64,000 bases of DNA. Origin: Flavobacterium humidisoli (GTDB taxonomy: Bacteria > Bacteroidota > Bacteroidia > Flavobacteriales > Flavobacteriaceae). Under the pieces are notes generated by a model. It was not told the DNA's origin. It saw only the letters and a list, made by a program, of their open reading frames with translations, and did no database searches. This document shows, in pieces, positions 54,164 to 62,573 of this stretch (the first letter of the stretch is position 1; each line of letters starts with the position of its first letter). Location: the NCBI RefSeq assembly GCF_023272795.1, contig NZ_CP096829.1, forward strand, positions 4,526,001 through 4,590,000, in the 5' to 3' direction. A program made the translations under genes and the position numbers.

Positions 54164-57100
54164 TTATTTTTCTTTGACAATACTTACTGGCCCCAATAAC
54201 CCTGCTTTAAGCAACGGTTCTCCTTCTAAACGAAATGGCGCTGTTGTCCATGTCAATCTCTCTTCTTTTGGCAATTTTTGATCGCCAATTAATCTATTTG
54301 CCCAAGTATTTGTGATTTTAATTTCTATTGTATTTTTTCCTTTTTGTAAAGCTTTTGAAATATCAGTTTTGAAAGGGAAAGTCCATAATGTTCCACAATC
54401 TTTTCCGTTGATTGAAATCTCGGCGATATTAGAAATTTCACCCAAATCCAACCAGATTTTATCTGAAGTTTTTCCTTTCCAAATAAAATCTTTTTTATAG
54501 CTGACAGTTCCTGAATAATACTTAATCTGATCATTTTCAGAAGTGCTCCAATCAAAAAGTTTATTGATTTTGATTATTTCTTTTGGCCCTTTAAATGCTG
54601 GATCAAATTGTAGATTCCAGTTTTCATCTAAAGTCTGCACTTTTTCAAATTCAGAAAATTTTGTTTGAGCTAAAACTTCTTTTGTTTCTTCTTTAAAAAT
54701 TACAAAACCAGATTCGTTAGCCTCTAAAATTATTGAAACAATTGTTCTGCCATTTTCGATTTTCCAATTGGTTAATTCCGAAATTTTATCGGTAACAGGA
54801 TTGTACCATTGCGGAACTTTTCCAGCTATTCTAAACGACGCATCAAATGCTCTTTTTTCTCCTTTTTGATTGGAAATAAAGTAAACATCTTCAGTATTCG
54901 ATTTGCGATGTGCCCACGCTAATGTTTCTGAATCTGCTCTGTTTAAATTTGGAAAAGAGATATCTTGTGTAATTCCAATTGAAGCAAAATCATTTCCTAA
55001 ATAAGGCAATTTGATAATCTTTCCTTTTCCGATTTTCCATGTTGATGAATTAGCATTATTCCAGATTTCATCAATTACATTCTGCCATTTCTTTTGGTCT
55101 GTTTCTGATTGGATTCCTGGTAGAATATTTGGTTTTTCATCCACAAAAATTGTAGCTCCGTCTTTTATCAATTGCAATATTTTTTCAGCAGCAGCTAAAG
55201 ACAAAATTCTGTTTGGTGCCATTTTGTGACTTCCCGGAAAGAATAAAGCTTCATATTCAATTCCACCATCAAAAGAAATTTTTCCGTTTACCACTTTTGC
55301 ACGATTAATTAAAACATCGGCGTTGAAAGAATCATATTGATAGCCATTTAACGGATTAATCCATTGTGATAAATCGGTAATATTTTTAGAATAGGTAACC
55401 TCTCTTGGCATTTTAGCCGTTAGCTGACCCTCATTTTCTAAACGGATTTTCTCGCTTTCTAATCTTGCTGTACCAAACACATTTGGAATAAAAGGCACCA
55501 AACGATCCGGCACAAAAGAACGTGAAGGAAAATCTTCGCCAATAAAAACTGCAAGATCAATCACAGGTTTTCCTTTCTGCAACTGAAACTGCACTCTTTG
55601 ACAATACTCAAACCAAGCCTTTCCAGGTTTCCACCAAGTTTGGTCTCTTTGGAAAAAAGTTCCAATATCGTCCAAAGTCATTCCCGGTTTTCTGTCTGTC
55701 CACGGATTATGAACAAAAACGTGGTAAAACAAACGGTTGATTCCTAAAGCATAATTGCGGTCTGCAGTTGTTTTCAGATTTCCGGGATGTTCATCCCAAT
55801 CCATTCGCAAAGCTGTAAAAGATTCTGCCTGAATAATATCTTTTCCGTAAATATGTCCACCCGAAATGGCATCTACCATATCAAAAGGTTTATCATGAGT
55901 TGGGCTTTTCAGCCAAAATTCACCTCCGGGATAATCGACATATTTATAATGCAGCAAAGCATCACTCATCATGGTTGGCGCAACGTTTTCTGAACTTAAC
56001 TTAACGTTATTTTCTTTTGCAATCTGAGCGACGGTTCCGTAGAAATTATCAGCTACTAAATCGGCAATGGTTTTTCTGACATCGTATAAGACTTTCTCTG
56101 AGAAATCGGCACTTTCTATCGGGATTCCTGCCATAACTGGAAGATATTCTACAAGATCATAACCACGTCTCTTTTTAAACTCAGTCTGAAAAACAGAAGA
56201 CCAGTTTTGGCTTCCGCATTCCCAGCTGTCAAAATGAAGGATTTCCAGAACTTTTGAAGCCAGTTCTGGACCAGCCGAACGAACTGCTTCACCAAACCAA
56301 TGATCCAGCTGAAAACGAATTAATTCGGGATTAAATTTATCTACTTCCAACCCTTTTCCTGCTCCGCCAGTTGCATTTTCATGTCCTGTCGAAGTGTGTC
56401 CCATTCGGATAATTTTCCATTTCCCCTTTGGCGCTTTCCAATTCAGATTTCCATCAGCATCAACAAATTTGGAAATATTAATGATTTCTGATTTTTTAAA
56501 TGACTCTGAATTCGGAATCTGTTTGTCTGTAGTCTGTGGAGTCAAACGCCAAATTGCGCCTGATTTTCCTTCGTAATTATTTATTAATGACTGATTCGAA
56601 AGTGTTATTTTACTCACTTTCAGGTTTTGTTTCCATTTAGCAAAATCCAAATCTTCTGCTCCCGGTTCTGTTCCAGTTGGATCATAAACAAATCTGAAAT
56701 ATTTTGCCGTAACAGGCGTAATAGTATGTGTGTTAGAAAAATCCATGTTCTGCCAGCCGTGACGAGGTGCGATCATTCTTTCGTGAAATCTAAAATTGAT
56801 TCCATCATCACTCACTTCTACAATCAGACGCTGTGCCTGAAAATCTCTTCCTTTGGTTTCTATGACAATTGATTTACAGGTAAATGGCTGTGCAAATTCG
56901 TATTGAATCCATCCTTTTTCTGCAAACTTGAAATTTTCATCTTTTTTAGGATCAGCCAAAAACGAAGCATCAGTACTGTTTGATGTCGTTACTTTTGGCA
57001 GTTGCATCTGCGAAGTAATTTGATATTCTTTAATAGGAAGGGCAAAAACTGCAATGTCTTTATAATAGTCTTTGTAATGTTCTGGAACTGGCAGTTTTGA

Positions 57101-57556
57101 AGTCGCCTTTTTACCTCCTAAGATTTCTGAAGTTGACCAGACTACTTTCTGCATCGACATTTCAGGTGTAATCCACGGCCCACCTGCAACGGCAAATCCG
57201 TCAGCTCCGTGAAAAGCCAATTTCAAACCTAAACGATCTGCTTCTTTAAAAGCCCAATGAATCATATCCCAAAATTCAGGACTCAACTGTAAAACTGGCG
57301 GATCTATCAATGGCGGATTTACTGGCCCTTTAATAGTCATCAAATAAGCCCCCGCAATTCCAGCTTGTTTCATCGCTTCTAAATCGGCTGTGATTCCTGC
57401 TTTAGAATAAGCCGATTTCATCCAATACCAATATACCCAAGGTTTTGAGGATTCGATTGTTGGCTGAAAAAAGTTATTTTCTTTTTTATTGATCTCTTGT
57501 GCGGAAACGAAGCTCGCCAAAAGGAGGATAAAAAAGAGGTGTTTTTTTTGAAACAT
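54164..57556 (-). CDS. GH106 alpha-L-rhamnosidase
   Basis: I start at ATG 57556 (1130 residues, MFQKKHLFFILLLASFVSAQ); the frame runs further upstream only by reading through repeats D and A. The catalytic barrel opens with WVYWYWMKSAYSKAGITADL and FHGADGFAVAGGPWI, and includes LHFDSWECGSQNWSSVF, ENVAPTMMSDALLHYKYVDY and IQAESFTALRMDWDEHP, conserved in GH106. A galactose-binding-like insert lies in the N-terminal third (IQYEFAQPFTCKSIVIETKG), and beta-sandwich domains finish the protein (EISINGKDCGTLWTFPFKTD). GH106 enzymes release L-rhamnose by inversion with calcium, in RG-II and RG-I breakdown. It complements the two GH78 enzymes. Confidence 0.92.
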   Translation of the reverse strand: MFQKKHLFFILLLASFVSAQEINKKENNFFQPTIESSKPWVYWYWMKSAYSKAGITADLEAMKQAGIAGAYLMTIKGPVNPPLIDPPVLQLSPEFWDMIHWAFKEADRLGLKLAFHGADGFAVAGGPWITPEMSMQKVVWSTSEILGGKKATSKLPVPEHYKDYYKDIAVFALPIKEYQITSQMQLPKVTTSNSTDASFLADPKKDENFKFAEKGWIQYEFAQPFTCKSIVIETKGRDFQAQRLIVEVSDDGINFRFHERMIAPRHGWQNMDFSNTHTITPVTAKYFRFVYDPTGTEPGAEDLDFAKWKQNLKVSKITLSNQSLINNYEGKSGAIWRLTPQTTDKQIPNSESFKKSEIINISKFVDADGNLNWKAPKGKWKIIRMGHTSTGHENATGGAGKGLEVDKFNPELIRFQLDHWFGEAVRSAGPELASKVLEILHFDSWECGSQNWSSVFQTEFKKRRGYDLVEYLPVMAGIPIESADFSEKVLYDVRKTIADLVADNFYGTVAQIAKENNVKLSSENVAPTMMSDALLHYKYVDYPGGEFWLKSPTHDKPFDMVDAISGGHIYGKDIIQAESFTALRMDWDEHPGNLKTTADRNYALGINRLFYHVFVHNPWTDRKPGMTLDDIGTFFQRDQTWWKPGKAWFEYCQRVQFQLQKGKPVIDLAVFIGEDFPSRSFVPDRLVPFIPNVFGTARLESEKIRLENEGQLTAKMPREVTYSKNITDLSQWINPLNGYQYDSFNADVLINRAKVVNGKISFDGGIEYEALFFPGSHKMAPNRILSLAAAEKILQLIKDGATIFVDEKPNILPGIQSETDQKKWQNVIDEIWNNANSSTWKIGKGKIIKLPYLGNDFASIGITQDISFPNLNRADSETLAWAHRKSNTEDVYFISNQKGEKRAFDASFRIAGKVPQWYNPVTDKISELTNWKIENGRTIVSIILEANESGFVIFKEETKEVLAQTKFSEFEKVQTLDENWNLQFDPAFKGPKEIIKINKLFDWSTSENDQIKYYSGTVSYKKDFIWKGKTSDKIWLDLGEISNIAEISINGKDCGTLWTFPFKTDISKALQKGKNTIEIKITNTWANRLIGDQKLPKEERLTWTTAPFRLEGEPLLKAGLLGPVSIVKEK

Positions 57557-57580
57557 TATTCTTTGTTTTATTTCGTTTGT

Positions 57581-57613
57581 AAACCCGACAGGTTTTGAAA
57601 ACCTGTCGGGTTT
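57581..57613. repeat. Palindromic repeat D, copy 4
   Basis: AAACCCGACAGGTTTT and AAAACCTGTCGGGTTT around a single G; a 16 bp perfect stem. It could terminate transcription from the GH2 beta-galactosidase gene. Confidence 0.75.
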
Positions 57614-57629
57614 GATATATCGCATTTTT

Positions 57630-57732
57630 TTGTCATTTCGACGGAGGAGAAATCACACTAGAAAATCCACAAAGTTACATCTCCAATCTTTGTCGATGTA
57701 CGTGTGTGATTTCTCCTTCGTCGAAATGACAA
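57630..57732. repeat. Dispersed palindromic repeat A, copy 8
   Basis: TTGTCATTTCGACGGAGGAG to CTCCTTCGTCGAAATGACAA; the CGACGGAG variant, without the IS110 target core. It lies directly beside repeat D copy 4. Confidence 0.9.
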
Positions 57733-57767
57733 ACTGTACTTTTTAATTCTTAATTTTTAATTATCAA

Positions 57768-60700
57768 TTAATACTTAAATTTCTTCAAACTATTTTCTAA
57801 TTCATTTTTTGAACCGCTAAATGGCGTCAAATAAAAACTATATTGATAATCTCCTGATTTAATTTGGTATTGCTCTATTGGCTGTGCTACAATTGTCCAG
57901 CTGTCATTTCCTCCCACTCCCATCTGCATTAAATCGATGTTTACCGTTAAAAATCCTGGATCTTTCAGATCGTACGTATGACCTGCAGAACTTAAGTTTT
58001 CCTGTGTATACGGCCACGCGCTCATGCTTAAAACTTTGGTATCGTTTACCACTAAAAATCCGTTGTTTTTCTGCGGAGTAGTCAACGCCATCCATCTTAC
58101 ATCGCATCTATTTCCGTTTTCCTGTGGTTTTGGGTAATGTTCAATAAAATCATTTATTGGCAGTGAATATTTCCCAACAAATGAACCGAAACTTCTGTCG
58201 CTGTAATTTTCCAATTCTCCTTTTCCGTACCACGAAATCTGATCGAATTTTCTTTGCACTCCCATCTGCATTCCGATTTTTGGAATGTTTGGCAGTTTGC
58301 TTGATGCTTTTAAACTGTAATCTACTTTTATCAATCCGTTTGGTAAGATATTGTAGACCACATTCACGCTTGCGCTGTCCTTTATAATTTCGTAATCGCT
58401 TGTAATTTTAATTTCTGAAGCCGATTTGTCGATTATAATATTTACCAATTTTGGTTTTGCTTTGTACCATTGTTTTAACAGCTTTTGCGATTTCCAACCT
58501 CTTTTATCGTTGTCTGTAAGCGGTCTTACGAAATTAGGAAGCAATGGTGCAAAAACCTGTTCTTCGCAATTAAAAATATACGAACTCAAAGCTCCGTTTC
58601 CTTTGTTGATGTTAATGTCGAAATTTTTTCCTTTGATTTTAAAATCAGAATCGGATTCTGAAACGTTTAAAGCCTCTTTTTTAGTTTCAGGCGAAACCGC
58701 TTCTTTCTTTTGCAGCACAAATTGATCTTCCGCGACAGCGTAACCTTTTGAAGCCCAAAGCTCCTCTTTTGAAAGCTGGAATTCTATATTCAAAATATAC
58801 TCGGCACCCCTTTTCATTTTTGGCAGATACTGACTTACATTTAAAGTTGTGGATTGTCCAGCTTCTACTTTGAATGGTTTTAATATTTGTGTTTTGATTA
58901 CATTTCCGTTTTCTAAAACTTTTAGAACCGGAATATAATCTTCTAAAGATTTAACGGCCTGACGGTTTTTAATTTCTAACTGATTTCCGTTTAAAGTGGA
59001 AACCGCTGGCTGATAAACCCATTTATTCTCAAAAATCGATCCTTTTGGTTTTCCGTTAGAATCTACAATTCCTTTTGTATTGAAGTTTCCGTCATGGTAT
59101 TTTTCGCCAAAATCTCCTCCATGGGCAAAATAATTCTGACCTGATCTTGAATCGAATTTTACCAATCCCTGATCTTTAAATTCCCAGATGCAACCGCCGA
59201 TAACTCTTGGAAGTGAACGGAATTCATCCCATAATTCTTTTAAATTTCCAACGGAATTTCCCATTGCATGAGAATATTCAACGAAAATAATAGGCCTGGT
59301 ATCTTTCTTTTGATCGACTAAAAATTTCGGAGTAAAAACGCCCGGATAAAAACGGCTGACCATATCTACATACGAATCATCCTGCGGATTTTCGAATCGG
59401 TAAGCGTGATCGATTGTTTTAGGATATCCCGGATCCAGCGGATCGATGTAACCGTCTAATTTCGCATTTCCCTGCGCTGGTTCGTAATGCACGGGACGCG
59501 TAATGTCGAAATCGTGAACCCAACCCGACATGGCAGCGTGATTTGGCCCTTTTCCGCCTTCGTTACCTAAACTCCACATCACAACTGACGGATGATTTTT
59601 ATCTCTTTCTACCATTCTGATCATACGTTCCATATAAGCATTTGTCCAAAGCGGATCGTTGCTTAATTTTCCGCCAATCCCATGTGTTTCCTGATTGGCT
59701 TCGTCCATTACCATGATTCCATATTGATCGCATAATTCGTAAAAATAAGGATCGTTTGGATAATGGCTTGTACGTATAAAATTGAAATTGAACTTTTTAA
59801 TCGTGGTAATATCTTGTTTGATATCTTCTCTCGTAACAGCTTTTCCTCTTGTTGGATGATGATCGTGACGGTTTACGCCATACACATAGGTTTCTTTTCC
59901 GTTGATGAGCATTTTACCGTTCTCCTTTGAAAATTCAATCGAACGGAAACCTACTTTACAGCTTTTGGCTTCGGTAATAGTTCCATTTTTATCTTTTATC
60001 GAAATAACCATCGTATATAAATTCGGTTCTTCTGAACTCCATTTTTTCGGATTTTTGATGGTTTCCTGAAAGAATCCAAAACGAACATTATCCAGACGAG
60101 GATAACTTTCGTTGATTAAATCGATTACGGGTCTTTGAAGCGGTTCTTTGAAAATTGGCTGATTATTAGCATCGTACAATTGAACATTCATCGTATAATC
60201 TTTGACTTTTTCTCCTGTAAGATTCTCCACTTTCGGACGCAGTTTGAAAATCGCATCGGTATATTGTTTGTCTAATTTGGTTTGAACAAAGAAATCCTGA
60301 ATGCGTAATTTCGGCTCTGCCATAATGAAAACTTCACGCTGGATTCCGCTCATTCGCCAGTGATCCTGATCTTCCAGATAAGAACCATCTGCCCAGCGAA
60401 TTACCTGAACAGAAACAACATTTTCACCTTCTTTTAAATAAGGCGTAATATCAAATTCTGATGGCAGAAAACTGTCTTCTCCGTACCCTAAAAATTCTCC
60501 GTTTAACCAAACCTGAAAACCTGAACTTACGGCTCCAAAATGCAGTGTAACCGTCATGTCTTTCCAGTTTCCCGGAACGGTAAAACTGCGTTGGTAAGAA
60601 CCAATTCCGTTATAATCTTTAGGAATATAAGGCGGATTTATTGGTCGAAACGGATAAACGGCACTTTTGTAAATTGGATTGTCGTAGCCTTTCATTTCCC

Positions 60701-61118
60701 AATTAGATGGCACTTCGATTTTATCCCAGCCCGAAACGGTACTTTTATAGAAATCTTTTGAAGCTTCTTTAAGGTTTATGGCATATTTAAAATCCCAATC
60801 GCCATTCAGCATCTGGATTCGGCTTTTGGTTCTGTCGCCTTTTAGAGCGTCTTCAACAGATGTATAGGAATAAGCAGTTGCTCTCGAAGGCTGTCTGTTG
60901 ATGCTCGTAACCGTTGGATCTTCCCAAGGTGCAAATTGGTATTTTTTATGTAATTCTGGAACTCCTGCCGGCTCTCCTGTAACGGATTGGGCGTGGGTTG
61001 TGTAAGATGTTAGAAGTAAGATTACAGTCAAAAAGTCGAAAGTCAAAAGTCGAAAGTTGAAAAATGGAATTTTATATTTTGATTTTGACGTAAACATTGG
61101 CTTTATATTTTGTTTCAT
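57768..61118 (-). CDS. GH2 beta-galactosidase (LacZ-like, five-domain)
   Basis: 1116 residues from ATG 61118 (ATG 61097 is an alternative). The signal peptide is unusual: it is encoded partly by a tandem repeat (61026-61060) and contains NFRLLTFDFLTVILLL before TTHAQ. The rest is a canonical LacZ layout: sugar-binding domain with WVWLNGEFLGYGEDSFLPSE-like sequence, Ig-like domain, and TIM barrel with acid/base Glu in MWSLGNEGGKG (about 517) and nucleophile Glu in IIFVEYSHAMGNS (about 614). The C-terminal Bgal_small_N domain begins near DINKGNGALSSYIF. It would release galactose from RG-I galactan side chains or RG-II chains. Its 3' side ends near repeats A and D. Confidence 0.92.
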   Translation of the reverse strand: MKQNIKPMFTSKSKYKIPFFNFRLLTFDFLTVILLLTSYTTHAQSVTGEPAGVPELHKKYQFAPWEDPTVTSINRQPSRATAYSYTSVEDALKGDRTKSRIQMLNGDWDFKYAINLKEASKDFYKSTVSGWDKIEVPSNWEMKGYDNPIYKSAVYPFRPINPPYIPKDYNGIGSYQRSFTVPGNWKDMTVTLHFGAVSSGFQVWLNGEFLGYGEDSFLPSEFDITPYLKEGENVVSVQVIRWADGSYLEDQDHWRMSGIQREVFIMAEPKLRIQDFFVQTKLDKQYTDAIFKLRPKVENLTGEKVKDYTMNVQLYDANNQPIFKEPLQRPVIDLINESYPRLDNVRFGFFQETIKNPKKWSSEEPNLYTMVISIKDKNGTITEAKSCKVGFRSIEFSKENGKMLINGKETYVYGVNRHDHHPTRGKAVTREDIKQDITTIKKFNFNFIRTSHYPNDPYFYELCDQYGIMVMDEANQETHGIGGKLSNDPLWTNAYMERMIRMVERDKNHPSVVMWSLGNEGGKGPNHAAMSGWVHDFDITRPVHYEPAQGNAKLDGYIDPLDPGYPKTIDHAYRFENPQDDSYVDMVSRFYPGVFTPKFLVDQKKDTRPIIFVEYSHAMGNSVGNLKELWDEFRSLPRVIGGCIWEFKDQGLVKFDSRSGQNYFAHGGDFGEKYHDGNFNTKGIVDSNGKPKGSIFENKWVYQPAVSTLNGNQLEIKNRQAVKSLEDYIPVLKVLENGNVIKTQILKPFKVEAGQSTTLNVSQYLPKMKRGAEYILNIEFQLSKEELWASKGYAVAEDQFVLQKKEAVSPETKKEALNVSESDSDFKIKGKNFDININKGNGALSSYIFNCEEQVFAPLLPNFVRPLTDNDKRGWKSQKLLKQWYKAKPKLVNIIIDKSASEIKITSDYEIIKDSASVNVVYNILPNGLIKVDYSLKASSKLPNIPKIGMQMGVQRKFDQISWYGKGELENYSDRSFGSFVGKYSLPINDFIEHYPKPQENGNRCDVRWMALTTPQKNNGFLVVNDTKVLSMSAWPYTQENLSSAGHTYDLKDPGFLTVNIDLMQMGVGGNDSWTIVAQPIEQYQIKSGDYQYSFYLTPFSGSKNELENSLKKFKY
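61026..61060. repeat. Tandem repeat inside the beta-galactosidase signal peptide
   Basis: Two and a half units of AGTCAAAA(A)GTCGAA; the units are 15 and 14 bases. The repeat encodes FNFRLLTFDFLTV. Because the unit length is not a multiple of three, a change in copy number would shift the frame. Confidence 0.75.
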
Positions 61119-61132
61119 TGTTATTGCTTCAG

Positions 61133-61149
61133 ATGTCCCTACGGGACAT
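61133..61149. repeat. Short palindrome ATGTCCCTACGGGACAT
   Basis: A perfect 8 bp arm hairpin just upstream of the GH2 beta-galactosidase, followed by AATGCG and ACCGACCAGTGCCTCCTAAC. It resembles the hairpin cluster at 54033. The rest of the gap to 61259 holds nothing I can identify. Confidence 0.5.
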
Positions 61150-61259
61150 AAATGCGTATTATTTATTTTTTCTACCGACCAGTGCCTCCTAACGGAGTCT
61201 TTTTCATCGTTTATTTTTTGCTAAGAGTATTAGTGCACTTCATAACTCATAACTCATAA

Positions 61260-62381
61260 CTACTTTTTAACCTTTACTGGCGGAGCCACAAAAATCAATT
61301 TGCTTTTTCCTAAATCTTTAGAAGTTGCGATTGCAATTCCTCTTTGTTCCGCTTTGTTAACCGCACAATAGAAATGATAAACAACACCATCATGTTTTAC
61401 CACAAATGATTTATGCGCAAACAAATCGTCATAAGGTTCAGAAGATTTAACCAAATCATCCCCTTTCCAGTCTGTCCAGTTTATTAAATCATTTGAAACT
61501 GCGAAGCGGTTAAATGCACCTTGGTTCCACCCTGTCCAAAAAGCTCCAAAATAGAACATTACCCAAGTATCATTTATACGCTGAATATAGGCATCTCCCG
61601 AAATTCCTTTATGATGATTGATTAATGGTTTATCGCCATAACGCTCCCAATGTTTCATGTCGTTTGATACCGCCATGGCAATACGTTCAGCACCTTTAGC
61701 AGGATTTATACTATCTCCTCGGGCATTATAATACATGATAAAATCGTGTCCTGTCAGTTTATCTTTATCACGAATCACACTGTTTTTATACATTGTGCTA
61801 TTATCCCACCATTTTGCATCTTTGTCCTTTGGCGTTAAAACCGGATTTTCTAATCTTTGAAATTCGTGTGGTTTTGTTGGTGCTTCTTTCGTATACGCCA
61901 TTCCGATTGATAAAACGCCTGCTTCGTAACCTTTGCTGTCTCCGCCAAAATAACTCATCCAGTATTTATCATCGTATTTTTCCCATTCGTAACTTCCACC
62001 CCACGTTGGGTCTTGTAACGAAATATATCCTGCTTTTTGGTTGACATCCCAATGTTTTTCATTTTCTGAGAAAGACATTACTTTTCCTAAATGTTTCCAA
62101 TCTAGAAGGTTGTCACTTTCTGCTAACCAAGTTTCGTAACCTCTACCGTCGTAAATTAAATACGTCATATACCATTTGCCATCTTTTCTGAATACACTCG
62201 GGCAATCCATTTTATATGAGTTGTCAGTCGGAACCATCACCAAACCGTATTTATAAGGCGTTTTGATTTCTTCGTAAATCTCCTGCATTACGGTGTCGTT
62301 GATTTCTCTTTTCTTGTACTTGGTTGCACAGCTGGTTATGGCAAGTGCTGAAATAGTTAGAATTAGGTATTTAAGTTTCAT
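61260..62381 (-). CDS. Five-bladed-propeller glycosidase-like lipoprotein of unassigned family
   Basis: 373 residues from ATG 62381. The N-terminus MKLKYLILTISALAITSC is a lipoprotein signal. The sequence has a five-bladed propeller pattern seen in GH43, GH32, GH117 and GH130: MDCPSVFRKDGKWYMTYLIY, TWLAESDNLLDWKHLGKV, SLQDPTWGGSYEWEKYDDKY, AMAVSNDMKHWERYGDKP, FAVSNDLINWTDWKG and AHKSFVVKHDGVVYHFYCAV. Each blade has the ligand-facing Asp/Glu-rich start expected of the fold, but the classical GH43 triad is not clear. It could be a hydrolase or phosphorylase acting on pectin oligosaccharides. It follows another propeller gene, and they may act together. The family could be decided only by profile search. 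Confidence 0.7.
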   Translation of the reverse strand: MKLKYLILTISALAITSCATKYKKREINDTVMQEIYEEIKTPYKYGLVMVPTDNSYKMDCPSVFRKDGKWYMTYLIYDGRGYETWLAESDNLLDWKHLGKVMSFSENEKHWDVNQKAGYISLQDPTWGGSYEWEKYDDKYWMSYFGGDSKGYEAGVLSIGMAYTKEAPTKPHEFQRLENPVLTPKDKDAKWWDNSTMYKNSVIRDKDKLTGHDFIMYYNARGDSINPAKGAERIAMAVSNDMKHWERYGDKPLINHHKGISGDAYIQRINDTWVMFYFGAFWTGWNQGAFNRFAVSNDLINWTDWKGDDLVKSSEPYDDLFAHKSFVVKHDGVVYHFYCAVNKAEQRGIAIATSKDLGKSKLIFVAPPVKVKK

Positions 62382-62394
62382 TTTTGGTTATGTT

Positions 62395-62480
62395 TTTTTG
62401 CCACGAAGGCGCTAAGGCTCTAAGTTTTATATTTATTCTGTGGACAATTTAATCTCGCAAAGTCGCAGAGTCGCAAAGTT
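62395..62480. repeat. Intergenic repeat of the GCCACGAAGGCGC type
   Basis: GCCACGAAGGCGCTAAGGCT and CTCGCAAAGTCGCAGAGTCG, with short internal direct repeats (TCGCAAAG/TCGCAGAG). It resembles the B repeats in position and style, but the arms do not pair well. The rest of the gap to 62573 is low-complexity TTC/TTCTAT-rich sequence. Confidence 0.5.
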
Positions 62481-62573
62481 TCTATATTCTATATTCTTTA
62501 TTCTATATTCTTTACTCTATTTCTATGTTCTAAAATCTTGCTTCTTGCCTCTTGCATCTTCCCACTCTCTCTT

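Noticed and set aside
57557..57625. N-terminal extension of the GH106 frame
   Set aside because: It is translation of repeat D and part of the gap; the internal ATG at 57556 gives a normal signal peptide.
2863..57732. Possible CRISPR array from the A repeats
   Set aside because: The copies are kilobases apart, are palindromic with variable centres, and have no cas genes nearby.
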